The notes beneath the pieces were generated by a model. The model saw nothing but the letters and a program-made list of their open reading frames with translations, did not search any database and was not told the origin of the DNA. 64,000 nt of DNA from Allodiplogaster sudhausi. Taxonomy: Eukaryota; Nematoda; Chromadorea; Rhabditida; Diplogasteridae. Within the stretch, counting starts at the first letter, position 1, and each line of letters opens with the position of its first letter. Shown in pieces: positions 40,901-52,618 of this stretch. The stretch covers positions 1,265,001 to 1,329,000 of the forward strand of contig CALZFC010000065.1 of the NCBI GenBank assembly GCA_945643635.1, read 5' to 3'. A program made the translations under genes and the position numbers.

Positions 40901-42279
40901 TAATTTTAAAAAAAATTTACTTGAGGCTCTTCTTTTAGTATTGTACTACAGCATTGCTAATCTCACCTGTCGTCTGGAGAGCAGATAGTTCGTCACTTGC
41001 AGAAGCTGCTCCTGAAAAATAAGGAAGGATTAGATGCGACCCTTGGAAGAAACCACTCTTAAAAGTCTGTTTAGAACATAGCAATACACAATATATATAT
41101 ATATATATATATATAAATTACAAATCCCCTGTTGATTAAAAAAAAGAACCGTGACATGATCTAAATCAAGTTTTTCAAACACGTATTAAACAAAAACAAA
41201 AAAAGATCATTCACACTCCCACTCTTCCCCTGTTATAAATAAATGCTGTTACGCTTATCTCCATCTTTCCCCACCCTGTTTCTTCTCTTGCGTAATCTGG
41301 ATCTCTTCGATTTTGGCCTCTTCGATTTGGTTCGCTCCGCTTTATCATACTCACGCGCGTAATCTAACCCATAGCCCCCTCCCCCAATCTAGAGTTTCCT
41401 ATTTATACCTTGTTAACCGCCGGTGGCTTGCCCTGTTGCTCGGCGAGCTGCGCAATGGCGTAGACGGCCGTTGCAGTGACGCTGAGGCCGCCATCGAGCT
41501 AAAATGAAACAAGATCGAACATGGAAAATCCGGGCGCGCACCCTAGAATGGTTGGGTTTCCCTATACGTGCAATCTCGGTGGCGGTAATGTTTCCCCTGA
41601 TGTGAGGAGAGACGTCTTCTCACCTGGAGATACTTTCCATCCACCTCATCTGCTTGCTCGATCAGGCTACTGATCTTGTCGAAATACTTGGCACCGAGTG
41701 TCTTGTCCAGCAGAGAAGCAGCCGCCAGGGCGTTGCCGAGGCTAAAGAAACTTCAGTTATTACATCTTATCTTGTGCTCTCTCTCTCTCTCCCCCCCCCC
41801 CTCTTTTCTCTCCTTCTTTCTCTTACTTCTCTCTTCTTCTCCCTCACTCTCACTTTTTCTCCCCCGTCTATCTCTTCTCTCTCATTCTTTCTCTCTCTCT
41901 TTTCTCTACCTTCTTCTCTCTTTCTTCATGCTACCCATGACTACCATCCCACCATCCCAACACTCATCCTTTCTCGGAAGTTTGGGCTCTCCGTTTTTTT
42001 CATTGGCAGTTGTGAATAAGAGTTCTCTATTCCTTAAGAAGTTATTGATAATTCTTATATTCTTTTTCACGAACCTTTTAGGCGAGAGATCCTTGGCAAT
42101 CGCTGCGGAGATTGCTTTGTCAAACTCGGCAGTGTTTGTAAGCTGAAAAAACCAAATTAAAAAGTCCTTCTCCATTCAGTCAATCGTAAATATCTACAGA
42201 AGCAAGCTATCTGAACAATAGACAAGGAAAGGATGACCGGAGTGGGGAGCTGTGGATACGAGAAAGTGTAAACACAGCA

Positions 42280-42330
<51 letters not shown>

Positions 42331-45031
42331 TAGCGAGCGCGGGAGAGGAAGGGGTAGAAAAGAGAGAGAAAGAGGTTGAGAGAGCGGGAGATGGACTGAT
42401 TCTCCATGGCACTTATCATAGAAGCTTTTTTAGACTACTACACCATTTCATGGAGTAAAGTAATGTAGTTTTGATGGGTGCTCTTCTATAAGTTTCTCTC
42501 CAATTCTTTCATCTCTGACTTGGGTACCTACACAAGTTTCACGATAAGAGCTGCACTTGGCAATCTAGCAATCTCTACGATTCCCTGTCCTCCTCTTCAT
42601 ACGGGAACCACAGCTTAAACTCGTGCTGCTGTATGGGGTGTATAAGTACCCCTGGTAGAGCAAAGGGGTGTTCTTATAGCACCAAAGAGGTTAAGAAGAC
42701 CCCTTTTCCTGGGGACTAGGTAGACCCCCCGCTGACCTTGATCTTCAGCCGATCGGCGACCGTGAGTGCATCGAAGAGTCTCTCGGTGCTCACTGCTTCC
42801 TCCTTTGGCACCGCCTCCAGTGTCTCCTTGACACCGGTCGTGGAAGCGAGGGCACAGCTCTGTAAAATGCCCAAATTTTTTTCCTCTAAGATCAAAGATC
42901 AAAAAACTAATTCTAACATAAATGATAAATCTTACCGTATACTAAATACAATCAATCATACCTCTGGTTTTTCACAATGAGCCTTATTAGGCTGGAGTCG
43001 AAACTCAAGTATAATTTAAAGCATCTCGTACCTAATTTAGGTTGTTTTTAGCCTAACCATTTTTGGTGATACAGACCGCAGCTCTTAGTGAGGCATTCTC
43101 CGCCATTTCGACATCAGAATGGCGGAGGACGCCACACCAAAATAATAAACTGGAGTTTGTCTGTTTTTTTTCACAACTTGTCGTGTTCCAGTTATTGTTG
43201 TTTACGTAATGATGTTTTGTGATATTTTTCGTTATGTCAGATTGTGCGGCGTTTTAGTAGCAGGAATCATCACCCGCTCGTAAGAGATGTCGTCAAGCGT
43301 GCAGCTACGAAGACTCCAACTCTCACCTGGACATGAATTCTTAAGTTTGTTTAAATGTAACGTTATCTTTTTTGCTTTCAGCATTGTTGACTTCAATTGG
43401 GCCAAGTGCCGTTGGGCCAAGTGCCAGTTGGACCAAGTGTCACTTCACAAACGTAAGTTCTCCTTCTATATCTCTCCCTACTAAAACAAGCTTTAGTAAT
43501 GAAGTAGAAATATCTTCTTGCAGTGCACTTGACTTCGATGTTTCGATCTGAGGTGTGTCCGATTGATTCACCTGTCCCCTTCGCAGCCCTCCGACTTCCT
43601 CAGTCGCTTCATCCTCGACCTTCAGCTGCTCCATCTGACGTCAGCTTTTCAGCCCCCTCCCCGTGCATATATGACCTTTTTTGATTTGGTTCATATTACG
43701 TAGTCAAAACAGTGTTTTTTGCTTCTCTTTTAATATGTCTAGTATAGTGACCCCTTAATGCTTGTAAATGATGTTTGCTGTTTAAAGTTAATTTTGAAGT
43801 CGAGAGATAAAGTTTGCCACGTGTGCATAATTAGGCTCTAAATGAGTCCTAATTATGAGAATTCCGAGCCTAGTTATATGATTGTCAAGCCTAATTAGTG
43901 ACCATTAGGATCACTGCGAATAGGCTCGGCTCCAACCTAATAAGGCTCATTGTGAAAAACCAGAGACGGAATTCCCTGAACTACAAAAGTTCTTTATTTC
44001 AATCGATTTCATATATTGTAGAATATAAATACCATAATCCGAACCTTAAGATCGCCGGCAATCGATGCTGCATGGAAAAGTTGCTCGAGATCCTTGAGGT
44101 CGGCCTTCTTCGCAACGTCGCAGGCCGACTAAATTATAAGACCTTTTTAATTCTTGTGCACCGTTGAAGCTCAGTCAACGATTTGTTTTTCCGCGCAAGA
44201 AATATATGATTAAAACGAAGGGAAGAGACTTTCAAAAGTAGCGACCCAATGCCATGTGTTTCCTTTATAAGATCAACAACAGAATTTCCACTTTTGCCTG
44301 GTATTTTCATAATTATTAAGCATGATATTGATGGAGCGACTACCTAGCTGGTAAATAATAAGGTTCTCGTAATCCTTCCTTAGCGGTCCCTAGTTTCCAA
44401 TTAGCCATCCGTAGCAACCTGGCCGTCCTTAGTTACTTAACCATCCTTAGTAACTTAGTCAATCTAACTTAAGACAATACCTTTGCAGTCACATCATCAA
44501 CAGCCGCGTTCAGGAGACGCAGTCCGCTTGCCGCGTAGTGCACGGCGGCCAGGTCGTTTTTGGTCTTGAGCGTCTCCTGCAAGTTCAACATCATTAGAAC
44601 ACTTTACTTTGTGGACGGCTTAAATTTAGATACCTAAGTAATATGAATCGCTTATAAACTTGTTATATAGACATAATAACAAGGCATACCACTAATAGTT
44701 ATGATTCAGGCTAGAGTAATACTTATTTCAAGATTAAACAGAAGATGCCCAGTCAACAACATCGTTATGCGGAGCATTTTACAGTCAAGACAATAAAAAA
44801 CCGCCTGTGTTTCTGTTTGTTTTATTTCTTACTTTCCCACCAGGAACATTGATATAATATAATACAAGCGGTGGAATTGGGAGAGAGGGCGGATAAAGTA
44901 ACCAGAAAATGAGCCGTGATATGTTCGCTGTCGCCTTTACTCCAGTACGAATTGAGAAAAGAGATTTTTTCGACGGCAAGCGAGCCGCAGACAGTGGCCG
45001 CCAGCAGTAAAAGGAGAGAACGACTCCACAT
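36642..45031 (-). CDS. RPN2: Ribophorin II, oligosaccharyltransferase subunit
   Basis: RPN2 (SWP1 in yeast) is a membrane subunit of the ER oligosaccharyltransferase. Exons: 45031-44903, 44576-44481, 44128-44045, 42859-42737, 42142-42075, 41741-41624, 41498-41409, 41011-40967, 40644-40531, 40322-40254, 40097-40033, 39687-39603, 39350-39229, 38921-38807, 38568-38479, 38308-38204, 38019-37963, 37686-37558, 37331-37256, 37104-36972, 36657-36642. They total 1929 nt (642 aa; human 631). Clear matches are [29 protein letters not shown] and [20 protein letters not shown]. The start is a signal peptide ([13 protein letters not shown]) one base after a TTCCAG leader acceptor. The last 16-nt exon adds KAKKE, a KxKxx-type ER retrieval signal. 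Only exon 1's donor (CTG|GTTACT) is uncertain. A 1-kb transposon lies between exons 3 and 4. Confidence 0.95.
40650..40800. repeat. 17-18-bp AT-rich minisatellite in an RPN2 intron
   Basis: Eight to nine imperfect copies of AATATTTCCTTTAATTC next to the acceptor of RPN2 exon 9. Confidence 0.8.
41777..41925. repeat. (CT)n with (C)11, RPN2 intron
   Basis: CT tract interrupted by a C run at 41791-41801. Other RPN2 tracts: GA at 40432-40528 and 42280-42382. Confidence 0.85.
42962..43965. mobile_element. Non-autonomous DNA transposon with 39-bp terminal inverted repeats
   Basis: Left end CTCTGGTTTTTCACAATGAG at 42962 and its inverse at the right end (43965) match over about 39 bases with two mismatches. 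AC flanks both ends (42960-42961, 43966-43967), a possible 2-bp target duplication. Inside are a 10-bp-arm hairpin (43098-43127) and a 15-bp repeat in three copies (43397-43442, GGGCCAAGTGCC core). No transposase frame was seen. It sits in the RPN2 intron between exons 3 and 4. Confidence 0.75.
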
Positions 45032-46578
45032 TCTGGAACGTGAAAAATATACTTTGGTTAAAAAAGAGCGAAAAAAAAACGGCACCCAAAACTTATTCAG
45101 GATTAACAAAATGGCGATGGAAACTAAAAAATAATATGCTTATACATTTTCACTTAATTATAATATAAGTGCGTAGCCAGTATATTTTTTCACCCCAAAC
45201 AGGATTAAACTGAATTCAGGTCCAATACAATTAGAACGAAACAACCTGATTTGTTCACAAACTCGTAGAGGACACTAAGACGATTCTTTCAAAAGCAATA
45301 AAACTGCGAAGAACACGGTAGCAACCTTAGTATTCTTAAATTTCCGGATCAAAAACGAAACTAAAGAAGATGAAAATAACGCTGAAAACCAGGCCAAACA
45401 GATCATATTGCTGACATGGATATTTTCAAGATTCTTTCTTAATAAATATTAAGATATATTGAGGAAGAAACCGACGGACGGGTAGAACTACTAATTCGTT
45501 TCATTTATTCGCGAAGTTCTTTTTCAATTACTGGAGAAAACCGTGTGCTTCTTGTAAAACCGAATTGAAACTATTCAGTACCAATAAAATGAAATCGGAA
45601 ACAGTCAGAAATCGACAATGTTCTCATCACATCACTTGTCCACTTACTGATCAGCAAGCTGGAAATATCAACAAAGCAACCCAACGACAAAGGAAAACAA
45701 CCCGAAAATAGATGAGGCGATGACACGACAACAAAATTTTGAATGGAATCCGCTATGAAACGTTGGCAAAATACGATATTGCACGCATGCCGCCATCCAC
45801 AATCACGCTTTTCCGTATGAGAGTTTCAAGAATTTCAAAGTCATAATTCAAGGAAATTTGTTATATTCACCGATTCATCATTCACGCGCATTTATTTATT
45901 CATCCAAAACTTGCATGCTAGCTGTCCAATCTTTCTCACCACTGAGGCTGATGTATGGTAACTATTGTTACTCTTGGTATTCTTGCTCTTTATGAATTTT
46001 TTTTTAAGTGTTGATAAACGCGAAAAGTTGGTTAATGCACCGGTTCATGTAACGTTGAAATTCCGTAGATTTGATACATCGTTGGCGTAGTTGTTCGCAT
46101 TTCTGAGGGCTTGTCTCCATAAATAAGCGTGTGTTCCTGGGTGTTGTGTACTTTTGCGCATCTTTTATGTATGCTTTGTACAGCTTTCATCTCCGTGTTT
46201 GAATCTGAAAAGAAAAGTGAAAGTGCGCTTAATACAAATGTAGTAATTCAACAGTAAGATTACATGAAAGCCTTATTGTTAGATGGAAGTCGAAAGTGAG
46301 AGAGAGAGAGATAAAGAGGCTGATATCTTACCAATGGTGAAGAGGATGAAAGACGACCGAGAGATTTAGAGTGCACCAACATCGGCGGGCATTGGGCGTT
46401 TGAATAAGATTTATTTAAAATTTCTCTCTCTCCCTCCTCTCTGTCTCTCTCTCTCTCCGTTTCCTCTCTCACTCTCACACTCTCACCCTCCTCTCTCTCT
46501 CTCTCGCTCTCTCTCTCTCTCTCCAACCTGACATTCTTTTTTTGGAGTGTTCGCTGTCTCTCTCCGTCTTCCTCCATA
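45032..46578. other. Intergenic between RPN2 and a divergent plus-strand gene
   Basis: The first 0.85 kb is the RPN2 upstream region shared with copy A. The rest is unique AT-rich sequence and a CT tract at 46420-46525. No coding signal. Confidence 0.6.
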
Positions 46579-47837
46579 ATGAACAACAACAACGCCGAAG
46601 ATGACCAAGTTCTGCCATTCGCCTTCGACGATGAGCCATGGGCTCAGCACCCCCTACGAGTCCGCGTGCTGTTCGGCGACCGCGGTTACCGCTACGTTCC
46701 GAAGCTCTTGGCCATTGCCATTCATCAGATGCCGCGAGTCGAGCTCAACACTCGCGTACGTTCTCTATTGCTCTCTCTCTCTCTCTCGGTCTCTCTCTCT
46801 CTCTGTCTCTCTGACTGTTTCTCACTCTTTCTCTGACTTTCTCTCTCTCTCATTCTCTACTGTTCTCCCGCTCTCCCACTTATCTCTCGAACTCTGTCTC
46901 TCTCTCGCTCTTTCTTTCTCGCGCTCTTTCTATCACTTGCTCACTCCCTCTCTCTCACAGTCACTCTCTGCTTTCTCTATGACTCTCTCTCACTCGCTTT
47001 CTTTCTCTCTTTCTTTCTCTCTCTCTCTCTCACTCTCACTCTCACTCTCTCTCTATAGATCTACAACCGGAACCCGACCTCGACCGCCTTCCAGTTCCGA
47101 TACTCGGGTGATCACCCGGCTGCTTCGCTCGTCGGCTTCGCATCGTATCTCCGGCCACAGCAAAGCGTCCTTGCCGACGGGACTCTCGTGACTGTTCTCC
47201 CACCGATGACGCAGACGGTTGTTGAGCTCCAGGTATTAGAGAAAGAGAGAGAGAGAGAGAGAGATATAGAGAAAGGGGAGAGAATAGAGAGAGAGAGAGA
47301 GAGTGAGAGAGAAACTTATATCATCTTCCTTTCCGTTTGTTTCACAGTTCCCCATCGAGCAGTACCACCGGTTCGAGATGTCGTGGATACCGTGGGAGCA
47401 GCCGGTACACAGCGTTTTTTACTAGTTGCCCTGACAATGAGATATCATTCATTGGCCGTGAAATATATCTATTTTTTTAACCGCGCATCGCGACCAGAGC
47501 GCCTCAAAAATCAGTCCATTTATGTCGTTCGATATCTATTTAAAGGACTTGGGCCGTAAATTGGTGAAAATCCGCAGAATATGTCCGTAGATTAGTAAAA
47601 AAACATCTCTTGGCCGCAAAACGCTATGAGCAGGCACTCCCCAATGCGCTCCTTCCCGCGCTGGCTGCTACCACTCGGCCGTTCTCTGTGGACTTGGGCC
47701 TTCTGCTCAAGATGCGCAAGCGGTCTCTCTACGCCTACTCCGACACCAATGGAAGGATCGACTTCGCGGCCTCCGACATTTCTATCCTTGGAAACGGCGG
47801 CCATAACAAGCTCACGTCTTTCCATATTCTGGAGTAG
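46579..47837 (+). CDS. Unrecognised 203-aa protein
   Basis: Exons 46579-46755, 47059-47232, 47348-47404 and 47634-47837 total 612 nt in frame. The start MNNNNAEDD is the first ATG after CT-rich sequence with no clear leader acceptor. The middle (YNRNPTSTAFQFRYSGDHPA, SYLRPQQSVLADGTLV) looks like a globular beta-rich domain. The last exon (SLYAYSDTNGRIDFAASDIS) ends SFHILE. No signal peptide or membrane segment. The fourth exon's acceptor (GAGCAG|GCA) is chosen by phase; an alternative is a stop shortly after exon 3. I recognise no family. A partial inverted copy of exon 2 lies at 48157-48206. Confidence 0.6.
46760..47057 (+). repeat. (CT)n filling an intron
   Basis: The first intron of the 203-aa gene is almost entirely CT repeat from donor to acceptor (CTCTATAG|ATC). 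The next intron holds a GA tract at 47240-47312, so polarity flips between adjacent introns. Confidence 0.9.
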
Positions 47838-47940
47838 TGGTATGGAACGGGGGAAAGTGGAGATGGTTGTGGCGATAAAGATGATTTTGGTAAGAAGAAG
47901 AAGGAAGTATACGGACCACTCACAATGATTCTACTTATAT

Positions 47941-48056
47941 ATTCTTGTGTAATTTGCATTATCTTGTGTAATTTGCATTATCTTGAGTTATTTGCATTAT
48001 CTTGAGTAATTTGCATTATCTTGTGTAATTTGCATTATCTTGAGTAATTTGCATTG
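47941..48056. repeat. 19-bp tandem repeat
   Basis: Six copies of GTAATTTGCATTATCTTGA with a few substitutions, about 100 bases after the 203-aa gene's stop codon. Confidence 0.95.
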
Positions 48057-48156
48057 TTGATTTGTACATAGTTGTCATAAAAAAACCCGCTCACAATCAG
48101 TGTATTATATTTTAGCCATTATATAAAATGATTTGTTCCGAGCTCTCTTATCCAAA

Positions 48157-48420
48157 GGCTTATCGGAAGTGGATGGAGGTCGAAGTCGTGTCCGGGTTGT
48201 AGTTCTAGTAACATAGAGAGAACAAGAGAGAGAGGGAGAGAGAGAGACCGAGATTTCAAGAGAAAGTGAGATAGAGAGACCGAGTAGGCGAGAGAGAGAG
48301 AAAGAGAGAGAGAGAGTTAGCAAGAGAGAGAGGGAGGGAGAGAGCGCGAGTGAGAGAGACAGACCGAGTTAGCAAGAGAGAGTGAGAGAGAGAGACAATT
48401 CTGATCATAATGGAAACTTT
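48157..48420 (-). pseudogene. Inverted partial copy of the 203-aa gene's exon 2 and its CT tract
   Basis: Minus-strand CTACAACCCGGACACGACTT.. at 48206 downward matches exon 2 (from 47061) over about 45 bases. The copied frame reads YNPDTTSTSIHFR then stop. As at the source, it is preceded on its own strand by CT repeat (GA on plus, 48213-48420). Confidence 0.6.
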
Positions 48421-48638
48421 CGGTTCATATGGTTTCAGTGTACTGCTGTATCTCCGTATATCCTTCTTTCACATACATAATCTGCATAAATTCCATGACT
48501 CATTGTGATGTGCCTTTATTCGATTCTCGAGGGACGAGAGACTTGGACAAAATTACACAGACGCACACGCTGCCGTTGTCGGCGAAGCCTTCAGAGATCA
48601 CGCAGAGAGAGAGAGAGAGGGCGAGAGAGAGAGAGGGC

Positions 48639-48670
<32 letters not shown>

Positions 48671-48781
48671 AAGAGGGATGATGGCCTAGACTCTCTTCCT
48701 CCTCCTCTCCTCTCCTCTCACTGATGCGACGGTGGCGGTGGCTGCTGAGACTGGAAACTAGCATTTTTTAAAGATCACAGA
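48421..48781. other. Intergenic; GA tract
   Basis: GA/CAGAGA repeat at 48600-48675, otherwise nothing recognisable. Confidence 0.5.
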
Positions 48782-49616
48782 TCACGTAAATCGTATAAAC
48801 ACATCTTTATTAACATAGAAGTTTGGTAGGCATAATAAAATATCTTTGAAAATAGATTGATAACGATTTGGGGGATGCTCTCTTTTAAGCGGATGGCTTT
48901 GGTGTAAAGATCTGGATAAGAGCTGGGGTCGCTTACTCAGTTGGCTTATACGATAGTTTCTCAACGCGCTGGATACCGTAACCGCGCGTGTCTCCTCTCT
49001 AACCCCCGGCAGAATGAGTAGCGCCGTCTTCTGGACGGAGATAGCGTCGTCGTACGCCGTCTTCTCTTCCGCTCCTTGCTCGGCGGCCGCGAGGTCGCGT
49101 GGCGGATGGAAGTGGATGAGGCGGCGTCTGTCAGAGAGGGTGGGCGGTTACTATGGTACCGTAGTTCTGTTTTGGTACTATTACAGAACATCCATGTCAA
49201 CTACGGTGTCTCTTTATCTACAGTATTGCATAAGCTGGACATGATAGTTTGAAAAATAGCACGCTCGAAGATTATCTTCCTTTAAGTAACAGTGTGTCAT
49301 AGCATACTGTATATCGTAAGTGCCACAGTACCGAAATCCAGGACCGTAATTTCGGAAGTGAATAAAAGACCGCCGCGCGTCATGACTGACGGCTTCGGCT
49401 GCGTGATGACCGAGTTGATCTCGGAGCCCGACGGCAGCGACGCCATCGTTGACAAGAGCGTGTTGCGGCGGAGCGCCTCGAATACCACACAAGTCAAGTT
49501 TAGAAGAACAGGAAAATGCTGTTCTTTTTTTGCTACTTACATTGATTTAAAAAAAATTTTCCTTCATAGATTTCCAATAGAAGTGAAGTCATCGTGTCTC
49601 GCTCTTCTTCCGCTTT

Positions 49617-49678
<62 letters not shown>

Positions 49679-49711
49679 TCTTCGCTCTCTCCCTATCTCT
49701 CTCTTCTTTCT

Positions 49712-49755
<44 letters not shown>

Positions 49756-49943
49756 CCTCCTGCATCTCACCATCCACGTCGCGTACCGCCGCTGCTCGAG
49801 CACCACGAGTGGTTCGTACATGTCGAATCTCGGTGGCTTAAAGGAGAATGATTATTTTCTATCGAGCTACTGTGTAATTTCGCCTGATCTCCCCCTCCTC
49901 GTTCATCTTTCCTTCTCTCTTTCTCTCTTTACTTCCCTCTCTG

Positions 49944-49983
<40 letters not shown>

Positions 49984-50640
49984 CCTCTCCTTCTCTCTCG
50001 TTCTCTCTCTCTCTCTAACCATCGGATCCGCTTGGTCAATCTTCGTTTTGAAGTCATCTTGCTTGATCTTCGCCAGCTCTTTCGCGCAGAAATGAATCTC
50101 GTCCAGGTTGTACATGAAGTTGTGTTCGTTCACCGGAGCGTGATCGATGTCCTCAGGCATCGTCTGGAAAGGAGAGAGAAAGAGTGAGAGAGTGAACGAG
50201 AGAGGGAGAGAGAGAGAAAGAGAGAGAGAGAAAGAAAGAGAAAAAGAGAGAGAGAAAGAGAGAGAGAGAGTGAGCGAGAGAAAAATAGAGAGAGAGAGAG
50301 AGAGAGAGATGTAGAAAAACAGGTATGAATATATACGGTGGGAACATAAGTATGAGACAGAAAGTGACGAGGTTAGAACCTTTCTTTTGAGGTTAGGAAG
50401 AGTTGAAAGGGCAAAGCAAGAAGGGAGGCATATTTTGAAACAGGTGGAATGAGATCAGGAAGATGGAGAGAGATCTGGCACCTCATCGGTCAGCTCGGCC
50501 GTCTTCGCTGTCCGGTTCACCTTATACGTCTTGCGGTAGGAGCTGCAAGATATCATAATGCGGCAAGAGAATGAGAGAGATAAGGGAAGAGAAGAAGGTA
50601 GAGAGAAAGAAGGTAAGCAGAGAGAGCGAGCGAGTGAGAA

Positions 50641-50679
<39 letters not shown>

Positions 50680-52397
50680 AAGAGAGAGAGATAGCTTCTT
50701 CCAACTTCCTGGGTGTTGTGGAAGTAGCCGCCTTCCTCTGTTCTGCTTCTCTCTTGGCTCCTCCTCCTCCTCCGCCTGCCCCGCCCACTTTGGTCGCCCC
50801 GCCCACTCCCTTTCTCGCGCCGCCCGGAGCGTGAGGCATCCGGTAGAGCGTGTCGTCAACGTGTCGGACGCGCAACTTGCGAAGCAGAGCCGAATGGCTC
50901 ACGTCACCGCAGGAAGGGGTCTCTGCAAGATGTGAGAGATGAGAGGGAGAGAGAGAGAGAGAGAAAGAGAGAGGGAGAGAGAGAAAGAGAGAGAGAGAAA
51001 GAGAGAGAGAGAGACAGAGAGAGAGAAACAGAAAGACAGGAGAGAGAGAGAGAGCGAGAGAGAGCGAGAGAGAGAGAGAGCGAGACAGAGAGAAGTGCTG
51101 CTGACCGGCCCAGCACGGCTTGGCCGTCTTGATGCTGTCGCGGCTGTCCCTCTCGGCCTTCTCGACGAGTTTTGCTGCGAGCAGCCCCGTCTTCGTTTGC
51201 TTCTCACACTTGAGACTCTGCGCGATCTGAAGAAAAAATAATAATAAATAATCTTAATTTAGCTAAAAGTATTGTTTAAAAGATCGCTGAAAAATGTCAG
51301 CGTTTTTATTAGATCAATCATTGCTTTGTTACTTATTGCAGCGCCACTTCTTGGTGCTGCAATAAATACCCTTTCTTCAGCATCTCTATTATTTAACGCC
51401 TTTACAGCTCTAGTAAGTTATAAGGAAATCGCGCAATCTTTCAAGTCACGAGAGATCTGGGGAAAATCCGTAGATCTGGGGGGCGAATCCGCAGATCTGG
51501 GGAGAATCTGTTGATCAGGAGAGAATCCCAATCCTTAGATCTGAGGGGAATCCGTAGATCGGGGGGATAATCCATAAATCTGGGGAGAATCCGTAGATCT
51601 CTGGGGAGATTCCTTGGATCTGGGAAGATTCGGTAGATCAGGGTGCAAATCCGTACAAAGTCCAAGCGACGCCGCTCGTCCAGCTCCTCCTTGGAGGCCG
51701 CCCGATTGTCTGAGAGGGGAGAGAGGACGCCCGAGTCGGACGAGTTGGCCGTCACCGTGCTGCGTTGCTGCTCGACTTGAGATACCTGTCGAGAAAAAAA
51801 TAAATGTATTTATTTTAATTAGCACTATTTAATTAGCATTTTTAATTAGCCGTACACATTAAATTTGCATTTCAATAGCTAACATTTAATAAACTATTTT
51901 CAGACAAAAACAGCCGCTTATTCTCTCATAAGCATGTGCGATGAATATTTTAGGAAAACAACCCACCGTCTTTCCATTTTCAATCATAATTTTTTTTTTC
52001 GTAAATAATATTGATGTTTTAATATTGATTTCTAACTGACGAACTCTTATAGAATTTAGCCATGACAGATAATAATCTATCTTATCCAAGTTAAGTTTCA
52101 GCCCCCATTTTGGAGACCGGGGAAATTGCCCCTTTTGTTCTAACATCGCGGGAGAACAAAAGGGGCAATTTCTCCGGTCTCCAAAATAGAAATAAAAAGC
52201 AGTCGAAGACAAACCGGCGTAGCATGAGGTACCTGAAGATAAAATAAATTAAAAAAAAAATAATATTCGTAAAATTATTTTCATAACTTATTAGTTATAA
52301 ATTCATTATATATTTTTGGCCAAAATATTTTTTTTAGATTGGTATGAACCTTCTTGTGCTCCACTCGACTATCACGAGGGCGCTTCTTGATGCACAT
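48782..52397 (-). CDS. Unrecognised multi-exon protein with Gly-rich linker
   Basis: Phase-matched exons: 52397-52350, 52232-52215 (18-nt microexon), 51785-51657, 51226-51106, 50922-50706, 50542-50482, 50163-50020, 49836-49771, then one starting 49538 or close by. The ATG is one base after a CGCTTTCAG leader-type acceptor. The protein starts MCIKKRPRDSR and has a Ser-rich stretch ending KEELDERRRLDF, a Lys-rich segment (LLAAKLVEKAERDSRDS), a glycine run followed by KREAEQRKAA, and VNEHNFMYNLDEIHFCAKEL. The exon from 49538 (FEALRRNTLLSTMASLPSGS) does not join in phase to the last block at 49169-48782 (RDLAAAEQGAEEKTAYDDAI), so one junction is unresolved and the 3' end is provisional. No family recognised. 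Confidence 0.55.
49620..49752 (+). repeat. (CT)n tract, GA on the gene's sense strand
   Basis: Follows the donor ATG|GTGAGA of the exon at 49836. Others in this gene: 49905-50017 (after ATG|GTTAGAGA), 50168-50310, 50570-50690, 50935-51090 and 52440-52615. Confidence 0.9.
51437..51655. repeat. About 20-bp degenerate minisatellite
   Basis: Nine to ten imperfect copies built on AATCCGTAGATCTGGGGAG, in an intron of the unrecognised minus-strand gene, ending at an exon donor. Confidence 0.8.
52107..52187. other. Near-perfect hairpin, 35-bp arms, 11-nt loop
   Basis: 52107-52141 (begins ATTTTGGAGACCGG) and 52153-52187 are reverse complements with a single difference, which would be a G:U pair in a plus-strand RNA. 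The loop is AACATCGCGGG. It lies in the intron just after the 18-nt microexon. It could be a small-RNA precursor, a tiny foldback transposon or a recent inverted duplication. Confidence 0.85.
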
Positions 52398-52581
52398 CCT
52401 GAAAGCGATGGAGATTTAATTTAAAAAAAATTAATATGTAAGAGAGGAGTGAGAGAGAGAAAGAAGGAGAGAATGAGAGACGGTGAGCAAATAGAGGGAG
52501 AAAGAGAAAAAAGAATGAGAGAGAAATAGAGAGAAAGAGAGAGCGAGAGAATTATTCTGAGCGAGAGAATCATACAGAGCG

Positions 52582-52618
<37 letters not shown>

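Larger units (their letters stand above)
35575..45880. repeat. Tandem segmental duplication, copy B (complete)
   Basis: Partner of 30405-35570. It contains the isolated MRPL28 exon 1, the whole RPN2 gene and its upstream region. The RPN2 to MRPL28 order and spacing agree between copies. Confidence 0.85.

Noticed and set aside
48961..49200. Arg/Ser-rich frame (SKERKRRRRTTTLSPSRRRR) as the C-terminus of the minus-strand orphan gene
   Set aside because: Another frame of the same DNA has the GC-ending codon use of the neighbouring exons and a more protein-like composition; left open pending cDNA.
51437..51655. CRISPR-like array
   Set aside because: Repeats of about 20 bp are degenerate and contiguous, without spacers, in an intron of an animal gene.
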